Of a stretch of 64,000 nucleotides of DNA, positions 32,102 to 40,174 are shown one piece after another; position 1 is the first letter of the stretch, and each line of letters starts with the position of its first letter. This DNA is from Streptomyces sp. HNM0574 (lineage in GTDB: Bacteria > Actinomycetota > Actinomycetes > Streptomycetales > Streptomycetaceae): contig NZ_JAASAH010000001.1 in the NCBI RefSeq assembly GCF_012726235.1, positions 434,001-498,000 on the forward strand, read 5' to 3'. The notes under the pieces are model-generated. The model was not told the origin of the DNA and did no database searches. It was given only the letters and a program-made list of their open reading frames with translations. The translations under genes and the position numbers were made by a program.

Positions 32102-32983
32102 ATGACCATTGCCGTGACCACTCCGACCGGCCACGTCGGATCGCGCGTCGTCCGGCTGCTGTTGCAGGCCGGTGTCCGCCCGCGCGTGCTCGTCCGCGAC
32201 CCGGCCCGGCTGGACGCGGACACCCGGGCACGCGTCGACGTACGGCGCGGCGACCTCACCGACGGCACCTACGTGCGGGAGGCGACGGCGGGGGCACGCA
32301 CCGTGTTCTGGGTCGACCCGACGCCGCACACCCACCCTGAGCCGATCGACACCTCGGAGCGGACCGGAGCGCACATCGCGGCCGCCGCCCGCTCCGGCGA
32401 CGTCGCCCGCGTCGTCCTGCTCAGCAGCATCGGCGCGGAGCGGCGGCACGGCGCGGGGCACGTCGACGGGCTGGCGCGGATTGAGGAACAGCTCGACGCG
32501 AGCGGCGCCGACGTCCTCCACCTGCGCTGCGGCTACTTCTTCAGCAACCTCCTCCTCGACCTCGACGGCCTCGCCCGCGGCGTCCTCACCACCCCCTTCG
32601 ACCCCGGGATGCCGATGGCGTGGGTCGACCCGCGCGACATCGGGGACGTCGTCGCGGCGCGACTGCTGAACGACGACTGGCACGGACGGACCGTGCAGGC
32701 GGTGCACGGCCCCGAGGACCTCACGTTCGCGGGCGTCGCCGGCATCCTCACCGAGGCGCTCGGCCGCACGATCCGGCTGGAGACCGTCAGCGAGGACGCG
32801 CTCCGGGCCCAACTCCGGGACGCCGGGCTGCCGTCGGGGGCGGTAGAGGGCATCGTGGGCATGTCGGCCGGGATGCGGGGACTCGTTCCGGAACAGCCCC
32901 GCGACCTGCTCACCACCACCCCCACCTCACTCGGCGCCTGGGCCTACGAAACCCTCCGCCCGCTCCTGGCCGTTCGCGCGTGA
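32102..32983 (+). CDS. NmrA-like NAD(P)-binding protein
   Basis: A 293-residue atypical short-chain dehydrogenase. It begins MTIAVTTPTGHVGSRVVRLL, in which the glycine-rich loop is changed to T-P-T-G-H-V-G. ARVDVRRGDLTDGTYVREA follows at the second strand, with VVLLSSIGAERRHGAGHVDG and LRCGYFFSNLL after it. The classical Tyr-x-x-x-Lys catalytic pair is absent, as expected for NmrA/HSCARG-like redox-sensing or quinone-reducing proteins. The longer open frame from 31952 is ignored because it runs through the promoter; the ATG at 32102 has a GGAAGGA stretch upstream. Probably controlled by the divergent WYL regulator. Confidence 0.85.
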   Translation: MTIAVTTPTGHVGSRVVRLLLQAGVRPRVLVRDPARLDADTRARVDVRRGDLTDGTYVREATAGARTVFWVDPTPHTHPEPIDTSERTGAHIAAAARSGDVARVVLLSSIGAERRHGAGHVDGLARIEEQLDASGADVLHLRCGYFFSNLLLDLDGLARGVLTTPFDPGMPMAWVDPRDIGDVVAARLLNDDWHGRTVQAVHGPEDLTFAGVAGILTEALGRTIRLETVSEDALRAQLRDAGLPSGAVEGIVGMSAGMRGLVPEQPRDLLTTTPTSLGAWAYETLRPLLAVRA

Positions 32984-33001
32984 CAGCCCGGGACGTGCCG
33001 G

Positions 33002-33931
33002 TCAGCGGAAGCCCCGGAGACCGTCGTCCAGCTCGCCGTCATCGCCGTCCCGGTGCGCCGCGAGGGCCTGTTGGAGGGCGAAGGTGCCGTGGATGGCCGC
33101 GATCCGCTCCGGGAGGCGGCCGTACGGGTCCGGCACCCCGAGCGACGCGACCACCCGGCGCAGAAACGCCGGCCCGTGACTCGCACGCATCGCGGCCAGG
33201 TCCTCGGCCGGGTCGCCGAGGGCGACCTCGTCCCAGTCGAGCACGCCGCTGAGCACGGGCAGGCCGTCGCCGTCCCGGGTCCACAGGACGTTCTCGGCAC
33301 CCAGATCACCGTGGACCACCGCACCCGCGACGTGCGGCAGCCCGGCGAGGGGCGCGAGCCGCTGCTCCGCACGCCGCCGCCCGCGTTCGGACATCAACGG
33401 AAACAGCTCCGCGCGCACCTCTTCGGCGAATCGCCGCCACCGGTCCGGCGCCGGGCGCGGCAGCCCCGCCCGCGCGGGCTCGCCCCGCCCGGCGGCCGCC
33501 AACTCGTCCAGCAGCCGGGCGTACTGGGACGCGACCGGGCTGTCGTCGTCCGCTTCGAGGGCGGTGCGGAGCTCGTCCGGTATCAGTGGGGAACCGGGGA
33601 CGCGGCTGAGCACGAGGTACGGCGGAACGTGCCCCGCGACGGAGACGTCCAGCGGCTCCGGGGTGCGGACGCCGAGCCCCAGGGCGGCGACGGCGCGCAG
33701 AGCGGCCGCCCGCCGGGGCAGCCGGGCCGCGGCGGCGCCGGTCCGGGCGAGGCAGACCACACGCTCGGCACCGATCAGCACGAGGTGGAACTGCCCCTGT
33801 TCGACGGTGAGTTCATCGACCTGATCCCGGGACAGCAGCTTCCGAAGGAGGAGGTGGTGCCGGTCGAGGAGGGCGGCGGGTTCGTCATCGGCCCGTGTTC
33901 CGGTTCCGGGCCGTGATGCGGGCGTGGGCAC
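33002..33931 (-). CDS. aminoglycoside phosphotransferase/choline kinase-fold protein
   Basis: A 309-residue kinase-fold protein. GAVVHGDLGAENVLW is the Brenner-type catalytic motif H-x-D-x-x-x-x-N, and VLSGVLDWDEVALGDPAEDL supplies the metal-binding Asp. The N-lobe contains ERVVCLARTG, and PPYLVLSRVPGSPL is the hinge. The family phosphorylates small hydroxylated compounds, aminoglycosides among them; nothing here shows that it gives resistance. The GTG at 33931 lacks a good Shine-Dalgarno site, so the start is uncertain. It ends 18 bases from the convergent NmrA-like gene and lies just downstream of a tetR gene on the same strand. Confidence 0.83.
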   Translation of the reverse strand: MPTPASRPGTGTRADDEPAALLDRHHLLLRKLLSRDQVDELTVEQGQFHLVLIGAERVVCLARTGAAAARLPRRAAALRAVAALGLGVRTPEPLDVSVAGHVPPYLVLSRVPGSPLIPDELRTALEADDDSPVASQYARLLDELAAAGRGEPARAGLPRPAPDRWRRFAEEVRAELFPLMSERGRRRAEQRLAPLAGLPHVAGAVVHGDLGAENVLWTRDGDGLPVLSGVLDWDEVALGDPAEDLAAMRASHGPAFLRRVVASLGVPDPYGRLPERIAAIHGTFALQQALAAHRDGDDGELDDGLRGFR

Positions 33932-33951
33932 AGGGCGGGGGCTGTGATCGT

Positions 33952-34668
33952 TTACGACTCTCTCCTTGGCTCAACTGCTTGCTCTGGCACGGGTTCTGAC
34001 TCCGGCTCCGAATCCCGCTCTGCGTTCTCCACCCGGACGTCGAGGTGCGGGCCGCCCGGGTGGCCGGCGTCGTCGAAGAGGTCGGCGAGGTGGTAGCGGA
34101 GGACCGTTCTCGCCGTTTCGGGGCTGTGCAGGCCGACCAGGACGCCGGTGCCCAGGCCGTGGCTGACGGCGAGGAGTCGGGCGGCCTCCGCCTCGGCGTC
34201 CACCTTCGGGGCGAGGGTGCCGTCGTCCTGGGCCTGTTGGAGTATGTCGCGGAGCTGGCCCTCCAGCCGGGCGGGGCCCTCGACCAGGGGCTGGTCCGCG
34301 AGTTCGGGGTCCGTCCTGGCGAGCGTCGCGTACGAGGTCCACACCTGGTGGAAGGTGCGGCTGGGCTCGTCCGAAGGGAGGGCCTCGGCGGTGAACGCCT
34401 CCACGAAGGCGGGTGCCGTGACCGGCTGGGGGAGGCCCTCCAGGCGCTCGGCCCAGCGCTGATGGCTCTGTTCCTCCAGGCGCTGGAGAGCGGCGCGCGT
34501 CAACTCGGCCTTGGAATCGAAGTAGTACTGCACGACGCGGAGGGAGACGTCCGCCTCGGCGGCGACGGAACGCATCGTCACCGCATGCGGCCCCTCCCGC
34601 GCGGCGACGCGCACCAACGCGTCGATGATGTGCGCCCGCCGTTCGGCGTGATCCACCCGCTTGGGCAC
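33952..34668 (-). CDS. TetR family regulator, divergent from an MFS exporter
   Basis: A 238-residue regulator beginning VPKRVDHAERRAHIIDALVR, with the helix-turn-helix TMRSVAAEADVSLRVVQYYF followed by DSKAEL. The C-terminal domain (TFHQVWTSYATLARTDPELA) is of the TetR_C type found with efflux genes, and the tail is very acidic. The GTG at 34668 is fixed by AGGAGGA six bases upstream; the longer frame crosses the operators and is not coding. Divergent orientation and two matching palindromes in the spacer argue that it represses the exporter and itself until a toxic ligand binds. Confidence 0.9.
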   Translation of the reverse strand: MPKRVDHAERRAHIIDALVRVAAREGPHAVTMRSVAAEADVSLRVVQYYFDSKAELTRAALQRLEEQSHQRWAERLEGLPQPVTAPAFVEAFTAEALPSDEPSRTFHQVWTSYATLARTDPELADQPLVEGPARLEGQLRDILQQAQDDGTLAPKVDAEAEAARLLAVSHGLGTGVLVGLHSPETARTVLRYHLADLFDDAGHPGGPHLDVRVENAERDSEPESEPVPEQAVEPRRES

Positions 34669-34779
34669 GCGATGTCCTCCTGTCTTTCTGCGGCCGGACG
34701 AGCCGTCCGGCACTGAAGTCCCCTGAAAGTCCTGCCGGTTGTCCTGACGATTCCCGGCTGTGTCGTCGACGGTTTTTAT

Positions 34780-34817
34780 GATACACCTGTATCTGCAAGA
34801 GAGGATACAGGTGTATC
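34780..34817. promoter_or_regulatory. pair of TetR-type operators between tetR and the MFS gene
   Basis: Two 14-bp palindromes of the same form, GATACA-CC-TGTATC at 34780-34793 and GATACA-GG-TGTATC at 34804-34817, with centres 24 bases apart. Each arm is a perfect inverted repeat of the other. Just before the first site is TTTTTATGAT, an AT-rich promoter-like stretch rare in this genome. GATACA/TGTATC half-sites are close to known TetR-family operators, and two sites two and a bit helical turns apart suit two bound dimers. Confidence 0.8.
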
Positions 34818-34866
34818 CGCAAAAATTCGCGGGTCGCCGGACGGGACGAGGGGCGGAGGGGGCGCG

Positions 34867-36384
34867 ATGGTGCGACGGGGGAAGTTGCCGGGTCAGGGCG
34901 CCGGGGTGCTGGCGCTGGCGTGTGCCGCGCAGTTCATGGTGGTGCTCGACGTGTCCGTGGTGAACGTGGCGCTGCCGTCCATCCGCGCCGCGCTCGGCTT
35001 CGACCCGGCGGGGCTCCAGTGGGTCGTCGGGGCGTACGCGCTCGTCTTCGCCGGGTTCCTGCTGCCCGGCGGCAGACTGGCCGATCTCCTCGGCCACAGG
35101 CGGACGTTCCTGCTGGGGCTGGCCCTCTTCACGGGCGCGAGCCTGGTCGGCGGACTCGCGGCCTCGCCCGGAACGCTGACGGCGATGCGGGCCCTCCAAG
35201 GGCTGGGGGCCGCGGTGCTGGCTCCCGCCACATTGACGATCCTGACGGCCGCCCACCCCGAAGGCCCCTCGCGCACCCGCGCGTTGGCGGTCTGGACGGC
35301 CGTCAGCTCGGCCGGCGGGGCGGCGGGAAACCTGATCGGCGGCGTCCTCACGGACACCTTGTCCTGGCGCTGGATCCTGCTGATCAACGTCCCCGTCGGC
35401 GCGCTCGCCCTGCTCGCCGCCATACGCCTGCTCCCCACGGGCGCGGGGGACGGTCCAGGCCCGGCGAGGGGAGCGTCGGGCGGAAGCGGGAGTACGGTCC
35501 GCCGGCTCGACGTGCTCGGCGCGGTGCTCGCCACGGTGGGCGTCGGGGGCCTGGTGCACGGCCTGAGCCGGGCGGGGGCGGACGGCTGGTCATCGCCCGC
35601 GGCCGTGACGGGGGTGGCCGTCGGGCTGGTCTCGCTCGCCGCCTTCGCCGCCGTCGAGGCGCGGTGGGCCCGTGCGCCCCTGGTGCCCGCGCGACTCGTC
35701 CGACTCCGGGCCGTCCTGGCCGGGAACGCCGTGATGCTGCTGGCGGGAGCCTGCTTCATCCCCATGTGGTACTTCCTCTCGCTCCACATGCAAGAGGCCC
35801 TGGGATACGGGGCGTTGGCGACGGGCGTCGGGTTCCTCCCGCACACCCTGGTGGGCATCGTGGCCGCCCGCTGCGCTCCCGCCGTCATGCGGCGTACCGG
35901 GGCACGCACGTTGATCGTCCTGAGCGCGCTGCTGGCTGCCGTGGGCTTCCTGTGGCAGAGCGCCGCCGGGGCGGCCGACGGCTACCTCGTGGGGATGCTC
36001 GGCCCCGGCATCGTCATGTCCGCCGGGATGGGGCTGCTCGTCACCCCGGTCACGGTCCTCGCGACCTCCGGCGTCGCGGCCGACGACGCGGGCGCGGCCT
36101 CCGGACTCATGAACGCGGCGCGCCAGATGGGCGGCGCGATCGGCCTGGCGGCCCTGGTCACCCTGCCCGGCACGGCATCGCGGGAGCCCGGCGGGCCCAC
36201 GGACGCGATACCCGCGTACGGGCCGGTGTTCACCGCGATCGCGCTCCTGTGCGCGCTCGTCGCCGCCCTGGCGGCGGTGGCGCTGCCGCGCTCCCACGAC
36301 GGTGCGGCAGTGCAGCCGGAAGGCGGACGGGGCTCATGCGAGGGCGTCGAGGAGGTGAGCGGGCGGAACCAGGGCCTCTCTTGA
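34867..36384 (+). CDS. MFS multidrug exporter (DHA2, EmrB/QacA type)
   Basis: A 505-residue membrane protein with about 14 hydrophobic segments. AQFMVVLDVSVVNVALPSIR is the DHA2 motif D1, GGRLADLLGHRRTFLLGLAL is motif A, and MRALQGLGAAVLAPATLTIL is motif B. WTAVSSAGGAAGNLIGGVLT and LSWRWILLINVPVG are the usual loop C region. It should use the proton gradient to expel hydrophobic or cationic drugs. GGAGGGGGC precedes the ATG, and the two palindromic operators lie within 90 bases upstream. The substrate is unknown. Confidence 0.92.
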   Translation: MVRRGKLPGQGAGVLALACAAQFMVVLDVSVVNVALPSIRAALGFDPAGLQWVVGAYALVFAGFLLPGGRLADLLGHRRTFLLGLALFTGASLVGGLAASPGTLTAMRALQGLGAAVLAPATLTILTAAHPEGPSRTRALAVWTAVSSAGGAAGNLIGGVLTDTLSWRWILLINVPVGALALLAAIRLLPTGAGDGPGPARGASGGSGSTVRRLDVLGAVLATVGVGGLVHGLSRAGADGWSSPAAVTGVAVGLVSLAAFAAVEARWARAPLVPARLVRLRAVLAGNAVMLLAGACFIPMWYFLSLHMQEALGYGALATGVGFLPHTLVGIVAARCAPAVMRRTGARTLIVLSALLAAVGFLWQSAAGAADGYLVGMLGPGIVMSAGMGLLVTPVTVLATSGVAADDAGAASGLMNAARQMGGAIGLAALVTLPGTASREPGGPTDAIPAYGPVFTAIALLCALVAALAAVALPRSHDGAAVQPEGGRGSCEGVEEVSGRNQGLS

Positions 36385-36514
36385 CGGGGCCGAGGGCACT
36401 CGCCCGACGTGACGTACGCACGCCGGGCGAGCGCCCTCGAACGGCGGCCCTGCGCCCATCGGTTGGCGGGCAGGCTGCCGTCGGGCGGTCATCAGCTGAG
36501 GCCGGCCGTCAGTT

Positions 36515-36586
36515 GACCGTGACCTTCAGCGAAGGGAGGACATCTGCACGGAGGTGCTTCCAGCCGACCGTGGCCTTCAGCCGAAG
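36515..36586. repeat. short direct duplication at the 3' end of the type VII-like operon
   Basis: GACCGTGACCTTCAGCGAAG (36515-36534) is repeated as GACCGTGGCCTTCAGCCGAAG (36566-36586, one extra base) 51 bases away. The second copy contains the last codons and stop of the minus-strand gene that ends at 36577. Each copy holds a small CCTTC/GAAGG hairpin. It looks like a local duplication of the gene end, or two weak terminators. Confidence 0.45.
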
Positions 36587-37428
36587 GTGGCCTGCATGTC
36601 CGCGTGGACGCGTTCCGCGGCGCGCAGTTCCTCCTCCGTCGGGGGCTCCGGCGGAGGGGTGAAGGAGATCCCGGCCGCGAACACGGTGGCCAGCTCCAGG
36701 AACTCGTCGTCGTGCGTCAGGTCCTCCGTCGCCAGGGAGACCGACACGGCCTCCGCCACGTGCGGGAACGCCAGCTGGAAGGTGACGGTCCGCAGCCGTG
36801 ACACCGAGTCCTCAGCCACCCCGAACGCGGCCCCGGGAACCGTCACTTCGTGACCGGAGACCGTCACGGCGGCGAGCCCCGCCGGGAGCTCCACGATGCC
36901 CTGGTGCGTCCCCGTCTCCAGGGCGTCCTCGTCGCGCAGCACGCTCAGCGGATACATGTGCGGGTCACCCGGCGGACGCTCGACCACGGCGATCTGGCAG
37001 ACACCGGAGACGAGTTCGTCCCCCTCGGTGCGCAGCAGAAAGGAGCTGAAGTGCACGACCCCCTCGTCCGCGAGCCTCGCCAGCGTCACCTCGAAACTGA
37101 GCGCGGCGGCGACCAGTTGCTCCCGCGTCGCACCCGTATAGACCCCGCCGAGGTCCGCGACAACCTCCTCCAGCCGCTCCTCCGGAAGCCGCGCGAAGTC
37201 GACGGGATGGAACCCGTCGGGGATCCGGTACCAGAGCGGGATCGGGTCCCCGGGCGGTTCGGAATCCTGCGGGGCGTCCTGCTCCGGTGCGGCAGGGGCC
37301 TGCTCTCGCTGCTCGTTCTGCGCCGGCGGGGTGTCCTGTGTCTGCCGGTTGTCCTGTGTCTCCGGGCCGCTCTGCTGCTGCGTGGCGTTCTGGCCCGCGG
37401 GCCGGTGCTGTTCGGTGAGGTCGCGCAT
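36577..37428 (-). CDS. hypothetical protein, last gene of a type VII secretion-like operon
   Basis: A 283-residue protein I do not recognise. Residues 1-60 are low-complexity and rich in Gln, Pro and Glu, and look disordered. The rest, from PLWYRIPDGFHPVDFARLPE, looks like a folded alpha/beta domain (GVVHFSSFLLRTEGDELVSG, TVTVSGHEV-like strands) ending in an acidic helix. No signal peptide or membrane segment is visible. Its ATG overlaps the stop codon of the preceding gene as ATGA, so it is translationally coupled to the large WXG-containing protein. A chaperone or immunity-like partner is possible by position only. Confidence 0.65.
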   Translation of the reverse strand: MRDLTEQHRPAGQNATQQQSGPETQDNRQTQDTPPAQNEQREQAPAAPEQDAPQDSEPPGDPIPLWYRIPDGFHPVDFARLPEERLEEVVADLGGVYTGATREQLVAAALSFEVTLARLADEGVVHFSSFLLRTEGDELVSGVCQIAVVERPPGDPHMYPLSVLRDEDALETGTHQGIVELPAGLAAVTVSGHEVTVPGAAFGVAEDSVSRLRTVTFQLAFPHVAEAVSVSLATEDLTHDDEFLELATVFAAGISFTPPPEPPTEEELRAAERVHADMQATFG

Positions 37429-38768
37429 CACAGGGCCTTCGCGAGGGCGGAGATCTTCTGGACCGGGCCGGCCGCCATACCGCCCGCGACCACGCCGTTG
37501 TTGATGACGGTGCCGGCCGTCGCGGCATTGGCCGTGGAGTCGCTGGAGTCCCACAGCGACATCGCCGTCGGCGCCGCGAGCCCTCCGGTGACGGTGGCCT
37601 GGGTGACGTCGGACGCCATCGCCGCAGCCGAGTCCGAGGCGCCCAGCGCGCGGCTCGCTCGTTCGACCGTCCCTGTGAAGATGGGGTTCGACGGGTCGGC
37701 GGCCTTGGAGTACTCCTTGAAGTGCACCGCCCCGTTCTTCGCCGCCTGGACGGCGCGGGAGGCGCCCGTCGCGCCCTCGGCGCCCCGTGCGGCTTGGACG
37801 ATGGCGCGGGAGTTCTTCAAACCGGTGGCCATCCGGGCCGCGTTCGCGCCGCGGCTGGTCGCGATGGCGGCCTTGGCGCCGCGTACGGCCGGGCCCACGC
37901 CGGGGACCGCGCCCAGCACGTCGCCGCCGAGGGTGGCCCATTCGCTGAGGTTGCTCGATGTCGGCGGCCACATGTCCTTGCCGCTCTTCGCGTACTGGTA
38001 CGCGTGCTGGCCCGCCGCCGCCAGGCTCAGACCGATGGCCACGGGGGCGAGGACGGGCACGAAGATGGCCGCGATTCCGGCGACGGTGGCGGCGACGGTC
38101 AGCAGGTCGCCGCCGTGCTTGTCCCACCAGTCGGAGATCTTCGACCAGACGCCGCTGTCGGGGGCGTGGTCCTCGGCGTGCTTGCGGATCTGGTCCGCGT
38201 GGTCCTGGGCGGTGTCGCCGTGGTCGCGTTCCAGCTTCTTCGCCGCGTCGATGAGCTCCTCGAGCTCCGACTGCGCGCTGTCCAGCCGCTTCCACGCGGA
38301 CTCGACCTCACTGTTGGCGGCGTCCAACCGGCGCTGTGCGCTGTCGAGTTCGGCGCCCTTGCTGAAGGTCTGCCCGGCGAGGTTCAGATCCGGGTTGCTG
38401 CGGGCCTTCCCGTACGCCTTCTCGGCTTCCTCGGCCCGCTTCCTGGCCTTCTTCGCGTCTGCCTCGTAGTTGCCGGCCTTCGTCTTCATGCTCTCGAGGG
38501 AGTCGCTCCAGGACTGGATCTCCTTGCTCGCCCCGCGCAGTGAATCCTTCGCATCGGCAAGGTACTTGGGGAGGTCGGATATCTTGTCCGTGAACGCGTC
38601 CCTGGCCTTGCCCTTCCAGTGCGAACTCTCCTTCGTCAGGGAATCCAGCAGGTCGTGGGTGTCCTTCAGGACATCCGCCGTTCCCTTGAGGTGGTTCGCG
38701 AGATTCGTGGCCAGTCGCGGATGGCCGGGGGTGGGGTTCCAGCCGAGCCCGCTCCAGTCGTCCGCCAC
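37428..38768 (-). CDS. putative type VII-secreted protein with N-terminal WXG-like domain
   Basis: A 446-residue protein. The N-terminal 200 residues are helical and coiled-coil-like, with a W-x-G element at Trp51-Lys52-Gly53 (HWKGKARDAF), as in actinobacterial type VII secretion signal domains. Residues 220-255 are hydrophobic (DLLTVAATVAGIAAIFVPVL then APVAIGL). The C-terminal 190 residues are Ala-rich and helical, without a known toxin fold. The GTG start shares one base with the upstream TAG stop. The layout resembles large substrates that travel with a small WXG100 partner, here the preceding gene. The function is unknown. Confidence 0.65.
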   Translation of the reverse strand: MADDWSGLGWNPTPGHPRLATNLANHLKGTADVLKDTHDLLDSLTKESSHWKGKARDAFTDKISDLPKYLADAKDSLRGASKEIQSWSDSLESMKTKAGNYEADAKKARKRAEEAEKAYGKARSNPDLNLAGQTFSKGAELDSAQRRLDAANSEVESAWKRLDSAQSELEELIDAAKKLERDHGDTAQDHADQIRKHAEDHAPDSGVWSKISDWWDKHGGDLLTVAATVAGIAAIFVPVLAPVAIGLSLAAAGQHAYQYAKSGKDMWPPTSSNLSEWATLGGDVLGAVPGVGPAVRGAKAAIATSRGANAARMATGLKNSRAIVQAARGAEGATGASRAVQAAKNGAVHFKEYSKAADPSNPIFTGTVERASRALGASDSAAAMASDVTQATVTGGLAAPTAMSLWDSSDSTANAATAGTVINNGVVAGGMAAGPVQKISALAKAL

Positions 38769-39067
38769 TATCTTCCCCCTGTGCTCGACGTGAGACTCTT
38801 GTGAATCTCGGATTCGGTCTTCTCGTAGTTCTTCAGAATCGCGTCGATTCCCTCTTCGAGGATCTCGATGCGCTTCTTCGTCTCGCTGAGCCCGTGCTCC
38901 CAGTCGTCCTCGAAGTCCTCGCAGGCCGCGTCGAGCGAACGCTTCCCGAGGTTCTTGGGACCGGTGTCCTTCATCCGCCGCAAGGACTCCTCCATCCGGT
39001 CCTTGCTGCTGGTGAGTTTGCTCTTGAGCTTGCGCAGCTCGGCGAGGTCGACTTCGAAGTCGGCCAT
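38768..39067 (-). CDS. WXG100/EspC-like small helical protein
   Basis: A 99-residue, highly charged helical protein with two helices around FEDDWEHGLSETKK. Trp56 and Gly59 stand in for the W-x-G turn (here W-x-x-G). Near the C-terminus, Tyr81-Glu-Lys-Thr-Glu85 fits the Y-x-x-x-D/E secretion signal of type VII substrates. There is no Cys or signal peptide. It sits directly before the large WXG-containing gene with overlapping stop and start codons, as expected for a co-secreted heterodimer partner. No EccC-type ATPase is in the window. Confidence 0.7.
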   Translation of the reverse strand: MADFEVDLAELRKLKSKLTSSKDRMEESLRRMKDTGPKNLGKRSLDAACEDFEDDWEHGLSETKKRIEILEEGIDAILKNYEKTESEIHKSLTSSTGGR

Positions 39068-39104
39068 GATTCCCCCTATTCCGTCGGTGCTGAGTGTGGT
39101 CCGA

Positions 39105-39734
39105 TCACCGCTTCTTGGGTTTCCCGAACAGCAGGCGGAACCCCCAGACGAGTGCGAGCACATTGAGCACGTGCGTGACGGCGAGCGTGACGCCGTCGCC
39201 GTAGTCGATCCACTCGAGCATGTTCCCGTTGACCCAGTTGGTGACATGCGCCAGCCCGGCGCCGATGCCCACCATGAGGAGGAGAATGCCTCCCGCTTTC
39301 CGGCCTTCGCTCCGCCTGGCCCCGGTGCTCGCGTCGCCCGCAGAGATTGTGCCCTTCGGATCTCCGGTGTCGACGGGTCCTTCGGGCATCTGCTCGGGAT
39401 GGAACAGCCAGTTCCCCTTGGCTCCCGCGGTCTGCCGGAAGAAACCGGCTTCGGCGGCGATCTCCTCCGCCGCCGCACCTGAGAGGCCAGGGTATGTGGA
39501 CGGGTTGAGCCGGACGTATCCACGGGTGTGGACGTGGCCGGTTCTCAGGTCGTGCAGCAGGTTCTCTTTCTGCTGCTCCAGGGGGACTTTCCGGTTTTTC
39601 AGGCTCTCGAGGAACGGGGCGACGACGCCGACGGCAATGCCCACGAGGAAGATGCCGCCGACGACCACCCAGACCCAGGTCGGTTGTGGGTCGCTCGTGG
39701 GCGGGGCGGCGAGTGTGGGCAGAGTGGTGTCCAT
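39105..39734 (-). CDS. membrane protein, first gene of the type VII-like operon
   Basis: A 209-residue protein with one N-terminal membrane segment (WVWVVVGGIFLVGIAVGVVA) and two C-terminal ones (GGILLLMVGIGAGLAHVTNW; VTLAVTHVLNVLALVWGFRL). Between them is a soluble domain of about 95 residues (HVHTRGYVRLNPSTYPGLSG and onward). No known family is recognised. The ATG at 39734 is chosen over a TTG three codons upstream. It is followed by the three soluble type VII-like genes, 37 bases away. It could anchor or receive them. Confidence 0.6.
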   Translation of the reverse strand: MDTTLPTLAAPPTSDPQPTWVWVVVGGIFLVGIAVGVVAPFLESLKNRKVPLEQQKENLLHDLRTGHVHTRGYVRLNPSTYPGLSGAAAEEIAAEAGFFRQTAGAKGNWLFHPEQMPEGPVDTGDPKGTISAGDASTGARRSEGRKAGGILLLMVGIGAGLAHVTNWVNGNMLEWIDYGDGVTLAVTHVLNVLALVWGFRLLFGKPKKR

Positions 39735-40174
39735 ATGTCGCAAGGTGTACTCCCGAAGTCAGCGACAACAGCGGTGAGATGAACGGGCAGCGGGGAGCCC
39801 GGGGCCCGGCTGCCGGGCGGGCGGGCGTGGTTACGCGGACCGGAACCGGAGGGAAGCGTGCGGCTCCCGGGGTTCGGTGTGCGGTGTGGTGCGGTGTGTG
39901 CTGCGCATGTGTGTATCCCCCGTGGCACCCGTTCGGGACGGATTCGTACGCGTCCCGGCTGACCATATGTCACGTTACCTGCCCATGATCGGCGGTGCGT
40001 GCTCGGGGCAACTTTCGTGGAGATGGCGGGGGATGGGCGGCTTGGCGGGTTCCGCGCCCCGGGCGTTGTCAGTGGTCGTGGCTAGGGTGATGAGTGATGG
40101 CGAGGGGCCGCTGACGAGCCGTGGCGCGGGGCCGATGACGTGGGGGCCCGTGGAATCGGGGAGAGGGGTACGGC
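39735..40174. other. divergent spacer with a possible small leader ORF on the minus strand
   Basis: A 440-bp region between the type VII-like operon (minus) and the DinB gene (plus). On the minus strand GGGGGA lies seven bases before an ATG at 39908 that opens a 25-codon ORF (MRSTHRTTPHTEPREPH and so on) ending in TAA at 39831. It is rich in His, Arg and Thr and could be a leader peptide, but chance is likely. The plus strand has a GTGTGCGGTGTGG-like short tandem stretch near 39,880. Nothing else is recognised. Confidence 0.35.

Noticed and set aside
33002..33931. Antibiotic-resistance call for the APH-fold gene
   Set aside because: Only the general kinase motifs are present. The family acts on many small molecules, and no drug biosynthesis or resistance context is nearby.
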